Below, piece by piece: positions 35,522-44,180 of a stretch of 64,000 nt of DNA. Position 1 is the stretch's first letter, and every line of letters starts with the position of its first letter. The notes under the pieces are model-generated. The model worked only from the letters and a program-made list of their open reading frames with translations. It was not told the DNA's origin and did no database searches. A program made the position numbers and the translations under genes. The DNA is from JAHFTY01 sp964584785 (GTDB lineage Bacteria > Acidobacteriota > Terriglobia > 20CM-2-55-15), in NCBI GenBank assembly GCA_964584785.1, contig CAZPBY010000037.1:1-64000 (forward strand). Direction: 5' to 3'.

Positions 35522-35974
35522 ATGCCAATGCCCAAACGCATTTCCATACTCTTCTTTATAGGATTTTTCGCCGTCGGCTCGACGGCGCTTGGTTACTACT
35601 ACTACTTCGTTTATGAGCCTCCACTAAAAGCCGCCGAGAGGTTTATGGAGGATATGGAGTCCAAGGACATCGAAGCGCTCCAGAAGGACGTGGTCGTCAG
35701 CGTTGGGCTGGACTCCGGGTCCCTGCGCCCGCCTTACGCCACCGACACGCTCGCCTTGATCTCCGAGCAGTTCGAACGGGGCCGCATTCTCGACCAGCGA
35801 ACTCGCGAAGGACGGTCGCGGGATTACTACTATCTTGTTTACCGTGAACCGGATGGCGGAGTCTATGCCCTCGTCGTCACCTACTTCAACGGCCGGCACC
35901 GCGTCGTCATTCCAGAGGCCCATCTGAGCAGCAAGAAACACCGGTATCTCTGGGATTACACGTGGACGAACTAG
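35522..35974 (+). CDS. Membrane-anchored protein of unknown function
   Basis: The 150-residue protein has one N-terminal transmembrane helix (ISILFFIGFFAVGSTALGYYYYFVY) and then a soluble domain. That domain resembles a nuclear-transport-factor-2 or DUF4864-like fold: FMEDMESKDIEALQKDVVV, a central linker, then SRDYYYLVYREPDGGVYALVVTYFNGRHRVVIPEA. The fold guess is weak. It precedes tatA by 44 bp, and a promoter for tatA lies at its 3' end, so the two genes need not be co-transcribed. Confidence 0.65.
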   Translation: MPMPKRISILFFIGFFAVGSTALGYYYYFVYEPPLKAAERFMEDMESKDIEALQKDVVVSVGLDSGSLRPPYATDTLALISEQFERGRILDQRTREGRSRDYYYLVYREPDGGVYALVVTYFNGRHRVVIPEAHLSSKKHRYLWDYTWTN

Positions 35975-35991
35975 AGTCGGTCCGGTATACT
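35963..35991 (+). promoter_or_regulatory. Predicted tatA promoter
   Basis: A -35-like TGGACG (35963-35968) and a -10 TATACT (35986-35991) are separated by 17 bases, ending 27 bases before the tatA start codon. The -35 overlaps the end of the preceding gene. Spacing is ideal and the -10 is strong. Confidence 0.5.
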
Positions 35992-36018
35992 GATCCACGT
36001 TTGTAATTGGAGGACCAG

Positions 36019-36171
36019 ATGCGATTGGGCGTTCAAGAGCTTCTCATCATTTTGGTTATCGTTTTCTTCTTATTCGGCGCCAAGAGATTGCCGGAGATGG
36101 GAAAAGGAATCGGAGAAGCCATAAAAGGTTTCAAGAGCTCTCTGAAGGAAGACGAACCGAAAAAGCACTAA
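36019..36171 (+). CDS. tatA: Twin-arginine translocase subunit TatA/TatE
   Basis: This 50-residue protein is short but clearly TatA-family. It has a short N-terminus with a polar Gln-Glu, a transmembrane helix (LLIILVIVFFLF), the FGAKRLPE hinge that marks the family, an amphipathic helix (MGKGIGEAIKGFKSSL) and a charged tail. TatA oligomers form the passage for folded proteins carrying twin-arginine leaders. A good GGAGG ribosome site precedes ATG 36019. TatB and TatC are not in the window. Tat-type leaders on the enzymes at 9290-14146 are plausible clients. A strong terminator follows. Confidence 0.92.
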   Translation: MRLGVQELLIILVIVFFLFGAKRLPEMGKGIGEAIKGFKSSLKEDEPKKH

Positions 36172-36195
36172 TAACTTTTCATTAAAACTTAGAGG

Positions 36196-36233
36196 GGGCA
36201 CAGAACCGATGGTTTCTGTGCCCTTTGTCTTTT
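36196..36233 (+). terminator. Rho-independent terminator after tatA
   Basis: The 10-bp stem GGGCACAGAA (36196-36205) / TTCTGTGCCC (36214-36223) has an 8-base loop and is followed by TTTGTCTTTT. This is a textbook intrinsic terminator for tatA. It lies between tatA and the convergent cupin gene (stop at 36240). Confidence 0.88.
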
Positions 36234-36239
36234 CCGGCG

Positions 36240-36677
36240 TCATTTCTCCATGCCTTCGACTTTTCGCCAACGCGAAGAGATCCTTGCGGCCTCTCCACCG
36301 GGCGCCCAAATGACCAGCGCTTTCGTGGAACCATTCGGACCTGTCTTGTGGCGCACCTTGTCCGGTGGACGAACAAACCCGACCATTCCGGGTTTTAAAA
36401 TCGTGCTCTTGCCGTTGACGACGTGTTCAAGTTCGCCGGAAAGAACGTAGAAAATTTCGGTCGCGCCGTGGACATGCTCGCCCGAATCCAGATTCGGCCC
36501 GAAGGTCATTTCTCCAAGATCGAGTTCCGTACCTCCGAGGTTGCTCGCATCCAGAAGCACCTTGAGTTCGGTTGCACCGTTCGGACTGACAAATTTCGTT
36601 GAAGTCGTGACGGATTGCGCAGCCAGCGTGAGAACGCTGCCGGCGACAATAAAGAGCAGGTTCTTGAGAATTCGCAT
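36240..36677 (-). CDS. Exported cupin-domain protein
   Basis: The 145-residue protein has a signal peptide (MRILKNLLFIVAGSVLTLAAQ) and a single cupin barrel. The first metal motif is present (GEHVHGATEIFYVLSGE), and the second (ILKPGMVGFVRPPDKVRHKT) includes the late His. Small secreted cupins may bind metals or small ligands; the function is unknown. I choose ATG 36677 as it opens the leader. It converges with tatA across an intrinsic terminator. Confidence 0.75.
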   Translation of the reverse strand: MRILKNLLFIVAGSVLTLAAQSVTTSTKFVSPNGATELKVLLDASNLGGTELDLGEMTFGPNLDSGEHVHGATEIFYVLSGELEHVVNGKSTILKPGMVGFVRPPDKVRHKTGPNGSTKALVIWAPGGEAARISSRWRKVEGMEK

Positions 36678-36752
36678 AATCTTCTGTACACCGCAATTGA
36701 GGAGTCGCAAAGAAGATTTTGCCCGGCTGGCTTTCGCACAGACGGATCACGG

Positions 36753-37559
36753 CTATTGTCCCCGCCAGACAGGCCGGCGTTTGTTGATGAAAGCGTCCAT
36801 GCCTTCGTGAGCGTCCTCGTAAAGAATGTTGCAGGACATGGCTTCGCTCGCGGCATCGTAGGCAGGTTCGAAGGGTTGTTCGATTTGTTGATAGAACGTT
36901 TGCTTGCCGATGCGAATCGTTGCAGGACTGCGCTCGAGGATCACGTTAGTGAATTCGCGGACGGCCTCGTCCAGGCGATCGGCAGAAACCACACGATTGA
37001 CGAGGCCCCACGCCAGCGCGGTCGGCGCGTCGATCATGCTGCCGGTGAGAAGCATTTCCATTGTTCTCTTTCGTCCGATGTTGCGCGCGACGCCGACGGC
37101 AGGCGTCGAGCAGAAAACTCCGATATTGACGCCGGGCAGCGCGAATTGCGCTGTTTCGGCCGCAACGGCCAGATCACACATCGCCACGAGTTGGCAACCG
37201 GCAGCGGTCGCGATGCCGTGGACGCGAGCGATCACCGGCTGAGGCATCCGCGTCACCGTCAACATCATCCGGCTGCAGTCGTCGAACAGCCGCCGCTGCC
37301 AGGCCTTGTCCTGCGAGTGTGCCAGCATCTCGCGGAGATCGTGTCCCGCGCTGAACCCTTTGCCTTCCGCCGCCAGTATCACGACGCGAGCCAGCGGATC
37401 GTTCGCAAGCGCGTCGAACTCCGTTTGCAGAGCCGCAATCATCGCCGAGGACAGCGGGTTGAACCGCTCTCCCCGAGCCAACGTGACGGTGACGACACCG
37501 CCTTCACGGCGGGTATTCACCAACGGTTTGTTTTCGAGAGGAGAAACCGGCAAAGACAT
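36753..37559 (-). CDS. Enoyl-CoA hydratase/isomerase family protein
   Basis: The 268-residue crotonase-fold protein shows the oxyanion region AEGKGFSAGHDLREM and the second block ARVHGIATAAGCQLVAMCDLAVAAETAQFALPGVNIGVF. The usual catalytic Glu positions are not both obvious: GIATAAG carries Ala where hydratases have Glu. It may therefore be an ECHDC3-like or isomerase-type member. CoA-thioester beta-oxidation of fatty or aromatic acids is the likely setting. A TGGAGG ribosome site precedes ATG 37559. Confidence 0.8.
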   Translation of the reverse strand: MSLPVSPLENKPLVNTRREGGVVTVTLARGERFNPLSSAMIAALQTEFDALANDPLARVVILAAEGKGFSAGHDLREMLAHSQDKAWQRRLFDDCSRMMLTVTRMPQPVIARVHGIATAAGCQLVAMCDLAVAAETAQFALPGVNIGVFCSTPAVGVARNIGRKRTMEMLLTGSMIDAPTALAWGLVNRVVSADRLDEAVREFTNVILERSPATIRIGKQTFYQQIEQPFEPAYDAASEAMSCNILYEDAHEGMDAFINKRRPVWRGQ

Positions 37560-37593
37560 TGGAACCTCCAGGTCGTTGGCTGAGAGGGAATTT

Positions 37594-37656
37594 ACCGCAG
37601 AGGCGCAGAGTAACGCAGAGAATGAACTGCATTAGCGGACTCTGCGCCTCTGCGGT
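37594..37656. repeat. Perfect 18-bp-arm inverted repeat (CCGCAGAGGCGCAGAG type)
   Basis: The arms 37594-37611 (ACCGCAGAGGCGCAGAGT) and 37639-37656 are perfect inverted complements separated by 27 bases. It follows the ridA stop at 37674 and precedes the enoyl-CoA hydratase on the same strand, so it may terminate the ridA transcript or mark a mobile palindrome. It is unlike families A-C. Confidence 0.8.
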
Positions 37657-37673
37657 GAATCCCCTTCAGCACG

Positions 37674-38114
37674 TTAATCGCTGACTTCAATTATGGCTTC
37701 AATCTCGACCGGAATGTTATGAGGCAGTGACGACATTCCCACGGCCGATCGGGCGTGACGGCCGGCCTCGCCGAACACTTCGACGAACAGGTCCGAGCAA
37801 CCGTTGATGACAAACGGGTGATCGCCGAAATCCGGAGTCGCATTCACCATGCCGAGCACTTTGACCACTCGCTTCACCCGGCTCAGCGTGCCGAGATGCT
37901 CTTTCATGACGGCCAGTAGAATCAGCCCGGTTTCACGAGCGTACTGGTACGCCTGCTCCTTGGTGAAATCGCGGCCGACTTTGCCGGCCACATTTGCGCC
38001 CTTGCCCGCCAGGTAAAGATGATGCCCGGTCCTCACAGCGTGGACATAGGTTCCAGCCGCGGCAGGCACAGGAGGGAGAGAGCCTTCAATCTTCGTCAGT
38101 TTGTCCGATGTCAT
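37674..38114 (-). CDS. RidA family (YjgF/YER057c/UK114) protein
   Basis: The 146-residue protein belongs to the larger RidA-like branch: GHHLYLAGKGA, QAYQYARETGLILLAVMKEHLGTLSRVKRVVKVLGMVNATPDFGDHPFVINGCSDLFVEVFG split over the core, and the C-terminal HARSAVGMSSLPHNIPVEIEAIIEV. RidA deaminates reactive enamine/imine intermediates. The expected catalytic Arg (RSAVG) is present. I choose ATG 38114, which has an AAGGTG ribosome site; a longer frame overlaps selB. It is 29 bp downstream of selB. Confidence 0.85.
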   Translation of the reverse strand: MTSDKLTKIEGSLPPVPAAAGTYVHAVRTGHHLYLAGKGANVAGKVGRDFTKEQAYQYARETGLILLAVMKEHLGTLSRVKRVVKVLGMVNATPDFGDHPFVINGCSDLFVEVFGEAGRHARSAVGMSSLPHNIPVEIEAIIEVSD

Positions 38115-38143
38115 TTTCTGCACCTTTCGTTTTGAAAATCCAC

Positions 38144-40048
38144 TCACAAAATCAGGCGGTCCTCGCCGACTCTTCTGGTGATGCGCTGACGATCGAGGTA
38201 CTCCAGCAAGGGAATCGCGTATTTGCGGGTCACCCCGGTCAGGTCTTTGAATTCCGTCACGCCGAGTTTCGGTGTTTTCGACTTCAATTGTTTGACATCC
38301 GCGATGAGTTTATCGATGACGCCGCGGTGAACCACTATCTCGTCGTTGATTCTCACCAGGACATTCTCTTTCAAAAGGAGCTGCAGGATCTTTCGAGCGG
38401 TATTTCGCTCGAGCTTCAACGAGTCGAACAGTTCATCCGGGGGCGGCACCGTCAGACCGAGCGAGAGGAATCGATCGCTGATCCGTGCCCGCATTTGTTC
38501 TTCGTCGGCTTTCAACGTCACTTGCCGGCCGAACTCGTGAATGACGTCCTGGGCAACGGCGAGCTTTTTTTGCGTCACGAGGTGATCGATCGCATTCTGA
38601 AACACGAGGGCTGAGGCATCGCCGAACACCCGGGCTTTCAGTTCTTCGCGCGAAATGCCGTGTACCAGCGGTTGGGTTTGGTGAAAACGTTTCACTTCGG
38701 ACGCCGCCAACTGGACTGCATTCTCAAAAGCCGGGGCGGCAACGACTGTTAAAGGGTTCTCGGAAACGATTCGAAGCCGGCGCTGTTTCACGAGGTCCAT
38801 CAACCTCTCGCGCACTTCACCCGGAACGAGGCCCAGGCGCGCGGCCAGGCCTTCGACCTGAGCAGTTCGAAGACCGGCTTCATCGATCAACAGCATCAAT
38901 CGGTCGTCGACCGTTCCCGCTTTCCAAGCACGAAGTCGCTCGACGACGCTCGCATCCGTTCGGCGATGCTTTTCCGGAAAGGCGTCCAGCACTTCTCCAC
39001 CGCCAATCGTGATCATCGGCGAGTATTGGCGGATGATGAATCGGTCGTGAGGAAGCACAAACGTGGGTTCCTCGAGCCGGATCTGAACAAACGAATGCTG
39101 CGCCGGCTCGATCCGGGCCTTTCCGAGCAGCACAGCGTGGCCCATCAACTCGGCTGTTCCAATATGCAGCCGGATGCGCTTCCGAATCTGGATCGCATTC
39201 GGCGCGGATGGCAACAATTCGAGATAGCAGTCGAGCATCGACGTTCGTTTGAACATTCTGGGAACAGTCAGAACCATTCCGCGTTGAATGTCGGCCACCT
39301 CAACGCCCTGCAGATTCAGCGCAGTCCTTTGGCCAGCTCGCGCTTCGGAGGCCGTGTGTCCATGCACCTGGATGCCGCGAACGCGCGTGATCCGTTGCGA
39401 CGGAAGGATCTCCACCTCTTCATCCTTTTCAATGCGGCCCGCGATCAGCGTGCCCGTCACCACGGTTCCGAAACCCTTCATCGTAAAGCATCGATCAATA
39501 GGTAATCGAAACAACTGCGTCGCATCCTTGGGTTGAACCTTTGTGGCGAGTCCCCGGAGCGTTTCGACAACTTTCGGAATGCCTTCGCCGGTGAGAGAAC
39601 TCACACGAAGGACCGGTGAGTTCTCGAGAAAGGAACCCTTCAGAAACTCCCGCACCTCTTCCTCGACGAGGTCGATCATTTCCCGGTCGACGTTGTCGAT
39701 TTTCGTGAGCACCGTGAAACCTTGCTTGATGCGCAGCAACGAACAAATGTCGAGGTGCTCTCGCGTCTGCGGCATCACCGATTCATCCGCGGCAATAACC
39801 AGCATGACGAGATCGATACCGCCAACGCCGGCCAGCATGTTCTTGATGAATCGCTCATGCCCGGGCACATCGATGAACCCGATCGTTGTTTCGGCATCGA
39901 GCGGAAGGTTCGCGAAACCGATATCGATCGTAATGCCGCGCTCTTTCTCTTCTTTCAATCGGTCCGCATCGATTCCAGTGAGAGCCCGGACGAGGGCCGT
40001 CTTGCCATGATCGATATGTCCTGCGGTGCCTACGATGATGTGCGGCAT
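38144..40048 (-). CDS. selB: Selenocysteine-specific elongation factor SelB
   Basis: The 634-residue protein has G1 GHIDHGKT (10-17), the switch region RLKEEKERGITIDIGFA, DVPGHERFIKNML, and TKID as the G4 element. EF-Tu-like domains 2-3 follow (RCFTMKGFGTVVTGTL, GIQVHG), then winged-helix repeats at the C-terminus (about 380-634) that bind the SECIS hairpin. It delivers Sec-tRNA to UGA codons in ribosomes. Length and motifs are normal. selA, selC and selD are not in the window, and no selenoprotein was recognised here. It overlaps maf by 19 bp. Confidence 0.95.
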   Translation of the reverse strand: MPHIIVGTAGHIDHGKTALVRALTGIDADRLKEEKERGITIDIGFANLPLDAETTIGFIDVPGHERFIKNMLAGVGGIDLVMLVIAADESVMPQTREHLDICSLLRIKQGFTVLTKIDNVDREMIDLVEEEVREFLKGSFLENSPVLRVSSLTGEGIPKVVETLRGLATKVQPKDATQLFRLPIDRCFTMKGFGTVVTGTLIAGRIEKDEEVEILPSQRITRVRGIQVHGHTASEARAGQRTALNLQGVEVADIQRGMVLTVPRMFKRTSMLDCYLELLPSAPNAIQIRKRIRLHIGTAELMGHAVLLGKARIEPAQHSFVQIRLEEPTFVLPHDRFIIRQYSPMITIGGGEVLDAFPEKHRRTDASVVERLRAWKAGTVDDRLMLLIDEAGLRTAQVEGLAARLGLVPGEVRERLMDLVKQRRLRIVSENPLTVVAAPAFENAVQLAASEVKRFHQTQPLVHGISREELKARVFGDASALVFQNAIDHLVTQKKLAVAQDVIHEFGRQVTLKADEEQMRARISDRFLSLGLTVPPPDELFDSLKLERNTARKILQLLLKENVLVRINDEIVVHRGVIDKLIADVKQLKSKTPKLGVTEFKDLTGVTRKYAIPLLEYLDRQRITRRVGEDRLIL

Positions 40049-40593
40049 AACAGTTGATACACGAGGGGCAGCGGCAGCCCCATGACATTGAAATAATTTC
40101 CCTCGATCTTCGGAATGAACAACCCCGCGTACCCCTGAATGGCGTAGGCGCCGGCTTTATCCATGACATCTTCACGGCGGATGTACTCGCGAATCTGCCG
40201 GTCGGTAAGATCATCAAACCACACTTTGGTTTGATCCACGCCTTCCAGCCTGTCACGGTTCGTTTGATTGATGACGCAAACCGCCGTGTAAACGGAGTGG
40301 CAACGGCCTGAAAGTTTCTTCAGCATACGAACAGCGTCATCCGCCGTTGCCGGCTTGCCGAGGATCTCGCCGTCGATCGTGACATCCGTATCGGCGGACA
40401 AAATAACCGAGTTCGACACGCGCGTTGCTGCATCCGTCGCCTTGTCGCGCGCGACTCGAATGACGTAGTCCTTCGGGTCCTCGCCGGCACTGGGTGTCTC
40501 GTCGACTGATGCGTGGATCACAGTAAAAGGAATACCCAACACACCGAGCAGTTCGCGACGGCGGGGTGATTGCGAGGCCAGCACAAGATTCAT
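40030..40593 (-). CDS. maf: Maf-like nucleoside triphosphate pyrophosphatase
   Basis: The 187-residue protein has the Maf motifs: ASQSPRRRELL (phosphate-binding loop), the VDET motif, ADTDVTIDGEILGKP, a YTAV segment, and the late DKAGAYAIQGYAGLFI. Maf hydrolyses non-canonical or dTTP/UTP nucleotides and affects division. It lies between FRG and selB with overlaps on both sides, so the three genes are one transcript. Confidence 0.9.
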   Translation of the reverse strand: MNLVLASQSPRRRELLGVLGIPFTVIHASVDETPSAGEDPKDYVIRVARDKATDAATRVSNSVILSADTDVTIDGEILGKPATADDAVRMLKKLSGRCHSVYTAVCVINQTNRDRLEGVDQTKVWFDDLTDRQIREYIRREDVMDKAGAYAIQGYAGLFIPKIEGNYFNVMGLPLPLVYQLLCRTSS

Positions 40594-41396
40594 GACGACG
40601 GCGTGCCGTCGGCCGATGCGCTGCGCGGATCGTACGCCCAGTGGAATTCCAGTTCGTAGGCGAGCGAGCGGGCAAGGCCGTCCAGGTCCGGAAACAAAGT
40701 GGCTTGAGTAATATTCATCCGGTACAACTCCCGCATACCTTTGTCGCGGAGTTTTTCGACCGGCAGCAAAAACTTGATCAGGGTGTTTTCGGGATTCGTG
40801 TAGTTCTGAAGAATATTCTCGATCGGCTGATCGAGCACTCCGGGCACGATGAAGGTTCCGGATTGCGCAATCAACCGGCGATTCATCGCATACGGTTCTC
40901 CCATCCAGACCATCGGATTATTGCCGGGCAGGAAGTATTTCCGGAAGTTGCCGGGCTGTTCGGGATCCATTTTGTGGACGCGTCTGAGATTGCTGATCTC
41001 GAATGGATTGCACGCCCAGACCGCGCCTTCCTGCGTTGCGTTGTGCAGTGCGAAAAACGCAGCGACGTAGGGTGACCAGGTGAAATCGAGGAGCCGCGTG
41101 GGCGCGCCGTGATCCTGCATCAAGGCCAGCCACTGAAGATCGTCATCGCGCTCCGGTGCGTGCGGCAGGAAATGGACGGCCTTACGCTTGAAGATTCTAA
41201 GAATGCGCTCTTCCTGATGAGGCCACGCCGCGGGTGCAATCTTGTAAGTCAACAAGTAGCGCGACAGCGCGCTGAACAGCGGACGCGTCGAGTCACGCTG
41301 ACCTCGAAACGCCCAGTTGCGGTATGGCGAGTCTGTAATCAGGCCAAGGTACTCTTCCCACGAAGACAACCGATGAACTCGATACGGAACGTTCAC
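40590..41396 (-). CDS. FRG-domain protein
   Basis: The 268-residue protein carries the FRG domain (named for its conserved Phe-Arg-Gly): WAFRGQRDSTRPLFSALSR at about 28-46, then LQWLALMQDHGAPTRLLDFTWSPYVAAFFAL, with the HGxPTRLLDxTxSP block typical of PF08867. The domain has no settled function, and members occur alone or beside toxin-antitoxin and phage genes. Here it heads an operon with maf and selB (ATGA overlap with maf), an unusual housekeeping setting. Confidence 0.75.
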   Translation of the reverse strand: MNVPYRVHRLSSWEEYLGLITDSPYRNWAFRGQRDSTRPLFSALSRYLLTYKIAPAAWPHQEERILRIFKRKAVHFLPHAPERDDDLQWLALMQDHGAPTRLLDFTWSPYVAAFFALHNATQEGAVWACNPFEISNLRRVHKMDPEQPGNFRKYFLPGNNPMVWMGEPYAMNRRLIAQSGTFIVPGVLDQPIENILQNYTNPENTLIKFLLPVEKLRDKGMRELYRMNITQATLFPDLDGLARSLAYELEFHWAYDPRSASADGTPSS

Positions 41397-41413
41397 ATTA
41401 GGAGTTTAATCAA

Positions 41414-41523
41414 TTGTGATTGCCGATTGGTGACTTGTGATTGCGTAACTGCAGCCATACGCTAATCGATATACGGAATCGGCAATGGTTCTGCAATCGC
41501 CGGTCACCAATCGGCAATCACAA
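41414..41523. repeat. Family B palindromic repeat
   Basis: The perfect 21-bp arms 41414-41434 (TTGTGATTGCCGATTGGTGA then C) and 41503-41523 are inverted complements, 68 bases apart. Further GATTGC/GCAATC segments inside could form nested stems. The right arm carries the stop codon (TGA read from the minus strand) of the MFS gene at 41518. The same termini occur at 61723-61955. Confidence 0.85.
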
Positions 41524-42729
41524 ATGGTTGGTCCTCTCCGGAATCAGCAACAACGCGAGGAAAGTCAGGAAATAGAATCCGGCGGTGACGTAAAACGCGG
41601 CTGCGAACCCGTATTTATCGATCAGGCTGCCGAGTGTAAACGGGGCGATCGCGCTGATCCCCCGTCCGATGTTGTACGAGAAACCTTGCGCGGTGGCTCG
41701 GATGTTCGTCGGAAACAGACGGCCTGTCAGGACGCCATATCCTGCAAAGTGACCCGCGCCGAAGAATCCGATGGCGGGCCCGATCAGGAGTAACGCGATC
41801 ACGTTATGGCTCGCCGCGTAGACAGGAACCAATACCGTCGCCATCGCGACATAAGTGAGGTAAATCTTCTTTCTGCTGAAACGATCGGCGAGCGCGCCGA
41901 ACGTGAGATAACCCGCGAAGCTCCCCGAATGCATGACGAACAAAAACAGCGGAAACTGTGCCGCGCCCAGACCAGCTCCGCCCTGCGACACGGGCATGGA
42001 GAGTCTGGGCGGAATCCACAGAAAAAGTCCCCAGCTCGCGAACATCGCGCAAACGCTGACCAGCGACGAAACGAACACATTCCATCGAATGCTCGGATGT
42101 AGCAACGACGTCAGACTGACCGACTCGTGGCTGGACTTCAACCATACTTCCGGCTCCTGCACGTTGCGGCGAATCCAAAACGTAAACAAGGCCGGCAAAA
42201 CCCCGACGAAGAAAACGGCACGCCAACCCCAGAGCGGGAGGATGATCGCCGTGACGACTGCCGCCAGTGCGTAACCCACGGCGAAACCGCTCTGCATGAT
42301 TCCGAACGCCTTGCCGCGATGTTTATCCGGCCAGGTTTCCGAAATCAGCGCAGCGCCGGTGCTCCACTCGCCGCCGATGCCAAGGCCGAGCATGAGTCGA
42401 AAGACCGCCAGCTGCGTGACCGTTTGCGAGAATCCGCAGAGCGCAGTAAAGATCGAATAGACCAGAATGCTGGCCATCATCGACCGCGTTCGGCCGAATC
42501 GATCCGCGAGAATTCCGAACACGACCCCGCCGAGCGCGGACGACATGAGCGTGAGCGAATTGAACAATCCGGCCGTTCGAGCCGAGATCGAAAAGTGCTT
42601 GATGATCTCGCCGAGAACGATGGCGAACATCATGAAGTCCATGTTGTCGAGAACCCAACCCAGCGAAGAGGCGATCAAAGCGCGCCTCTGTGGAGCTGAG
42701 ATTTCCGACCACCAAGTGGCTCCGCTCAT
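41518..42729 (-). CDS. MFS transporter, aromatic-acid/sugar-type symporter
   Basis: The 403-residue protein has twelve predicted helices. It has the MFS signature GILADRFGRTRSM between helices 2 and 3, the repeat form FGALADRFSRKK between 8 and 9, and RLMLGLGIGGEWSTGAALISETWP in helix 4-5, as in aromatic-acid:H+ symporters. It is the last gene of the catabolic cluster, 4 bp from the aldehyde dehydrogenase, so it probably imports the pathway substrate. I choose ATG 42729; the longer frame overlaps the dehydrogenase in a different frame. The stop lies inside the repeat arm. Confidence 0.85.
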   Translation of the reverse strand: MSGATWWSEISAPQRRALIASSLGWVLDNMDFMMFAIVLGEIIKHFSISARTAGLFNSLTLMSSALGGVVFGILADRFGRTRSMMASILVYSIFTALCGFSQTVTQLAVFRLMLGLGIGGEWSTGAALISETWPDKHRGKAFGIMQSGFAVGYALAAVVTAIILPLWGWRAVFFVGVLPALFTFWIRRNVQEPEVWLKSSHESVSLTSLLHPSIRWNVFVSSLVSVCAMFASWGLFLWIPPRLSMPVSQGGAGLGAAQFPLFLFVMHSGSFAGYLTFGALADRFSRKKIYLTYVAMATVLVPVYAASHNVIALLLIGPAIGFFGAGHFAGYGVLTGRLFPTNIRATAQGFSYNIGRGISAIAPFTLGSLIDKYGFAAAFYVTAGFYFLTFLALLLIPERTNHL

Positions 42730-42733
42730 GAGG

Positions 42734-44119
42734 CTATTCCGCAAACCCGTAAATATCGGCGTAATGGTCCAGGCCGGCCACCCGGGACTCACGGCCCACT
42801 CCGCTTTGTTTGATGCCCGGAAACTCCAGATGCAGATCCTGAAAGATGCCGTGATTGTTGTGGAACACCGCTCCCGCCTCCAATCGATCGGCGATTGCCG
42901 CGGCGTGCACGGGATTCCCGGTCCACACCGACGCACGCAGGCCAAACTCCGCCTGGTTGGCGGCCGTGATCGCTTCGTCTTCATTCGTGAATTTCAGGAT
43001 GGGAACCACGGGACCGAATTGCTCGCATGAGACGATTTCATCCTCGAATCGAGCTCCAAGTATGATCGACGGCAGAATGAAGTAACCACGATTCCACAGC
43101 GCAGGATCGATCGGCTTGCCCTTCGACACAACCGTCATGTCGTTTTCGCGGCAGCGATCGATCAAACCGCTGACCAACTCGAACTGGGGCCGATTGTTGA
43201 GCGGGCCCATCGTCGCTGCAGGATTCAAACCGTCACCGACAGCGATGTTATCGAATGATGCGGAGAGTTTTTCGACGAGTTCGTCGTAGCGGGATTCGTG
43301 GACGTAGATGCGTTTGATCGCAACGCAGACCTGGCCGGCCGCTCGAAGGATGGCGTTTGTCATGCGTGCGACTGCTGAAGGATCGAGTTCGGCGTCGTGC
43401 AGCACGATCGCCGGATCATTCCCACCCAGTTCGAGAAAGACTCTTTTCAGATTTCGAGAGGCGAGTTCCATGATGCGGCGGCCGGTCTCCGTGCTGCCGG
43501 TAAATGCAATCGCGCGGATGCGAGAATCCATGGCCAGCCTCTCTCCCACTGTCGCACCGGATCCCGTGACGACATGGATCACACCTGCCGGAAAGTGGTC
43601 GTTCATCATGCGGATACATTCCATGACCGTCAACGGGCAGTAAGTGGCCGGTTTGACGATCACAGTGTTGCCGGTTGCCAGCGCGGGGATGAGTCGTTTG
43701 AGACTCAGAAGGACCGGGGAGTTCCACGGCGAAATAACAGCCGTCACGCCGCGCGATCGCCGGCGAGCCCAGACGGGCTGCTGCGCATCGTAGAGTTCCG
43801 GCGTCCACCAGCGGGGCAATTCTTCCGCGATAAGATCCATCAGCTCGATGGAGCGGCGAATGTCTCGCTCGGCCTCTCGCAGAGGCTTTCCGTTTTCGCG
43901 AACGAAGAGCGTCGTCAATTCCGCTAACGCGGCGGTCAGCGCTCCGGCAGCAGCTTTCAGCCGCTCCACTCTCTCGTTGACCGAAGTCCGCGACCAGTCC
44001 GGATATGCACGCGCCGCGCTTTCGATGACGCGGTCCACGTCCGCCACGTTCTGCAATTCCACTTGCCCGACGACCTCACTGAACCGGGCCGGATTGACGA
44101 TGGTGAAAGTATCATTCAT
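42734..44119 (-). CDS. Aldehyde dehydrogenase (NAD(P)-dependent)
   Basis: The 461-residue protein shows the ALDH fold: PWNSP (Asn133), the cofactor site FTGSTETGRRI, general base Glu230 in FLELGGNDP, and nucleophile Cys265 in GQVCVAIKR. It oxidises an aldehyde to the acid, likely the aldehyde released by the thiamine-dependent enzyme encoded just upstream. I choose ATG 44119; a GTG six codons earlier is possible. The last residues before the stop are LDHYADIYGFAE. Confidence 0.9.
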   Translation of the reverse strand: MNDTFTIVNPARFSEVVGQVELQNVADVDRVIESAARAYPDWSRTSVNERVERLKAAAGALTAALAELTTLFVRENGKPLREAERDIRRSIELMDLIAEELPRWWTPELYDAQQPVWARRRSRGVTAVISPWNSPVLLSLKRLIPALATGNTVIVKPATYCPLTVMECIRMMNDHFPAGVIHVVTGSGATVGERLAMDSRIRAIAFTGSTETGRRIMELASRNLKRVFLELGGNDPAIVLHDAELDPSAVARMTNAILRAAGQVCVAIKRIYVHESRYDELVEKLSASFDNIAVGDGLNPAATMGPLNNRPQFELVSGLIDRCRENDMTVVSKGKPIDPALWNRGYFILPSIILGARFEDEIVSCEQFGPVVPILKFTNEDEAITAANQAEFGLRASVWTGNPVHAAAIADRLEAGAVFHNNHGIFQDLHLEFPGIKQSGVGRESRVAGLDHYADIYGFAE

Positions 44120-44180
44120 GAGTTGACGTTTGCTCACCGACGCGTGGCGTCACTCCTCATCCGAGGCGCACCGATTCCGA

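Noticed and set aside
36615..37583. 322-residue plus-strand frame opposite the enoyl-CoA hydratase
   Set aside because: His/Arg-rich composition typical of antisense translation; the crotonase motifs are on the minus strand.
42730..42984. Longer N-terminus for the MFS transporter
   Set aside because: The segment overlaps the aldehyde dehydrogenase C-terminus in another frame and is not hydrophobic.
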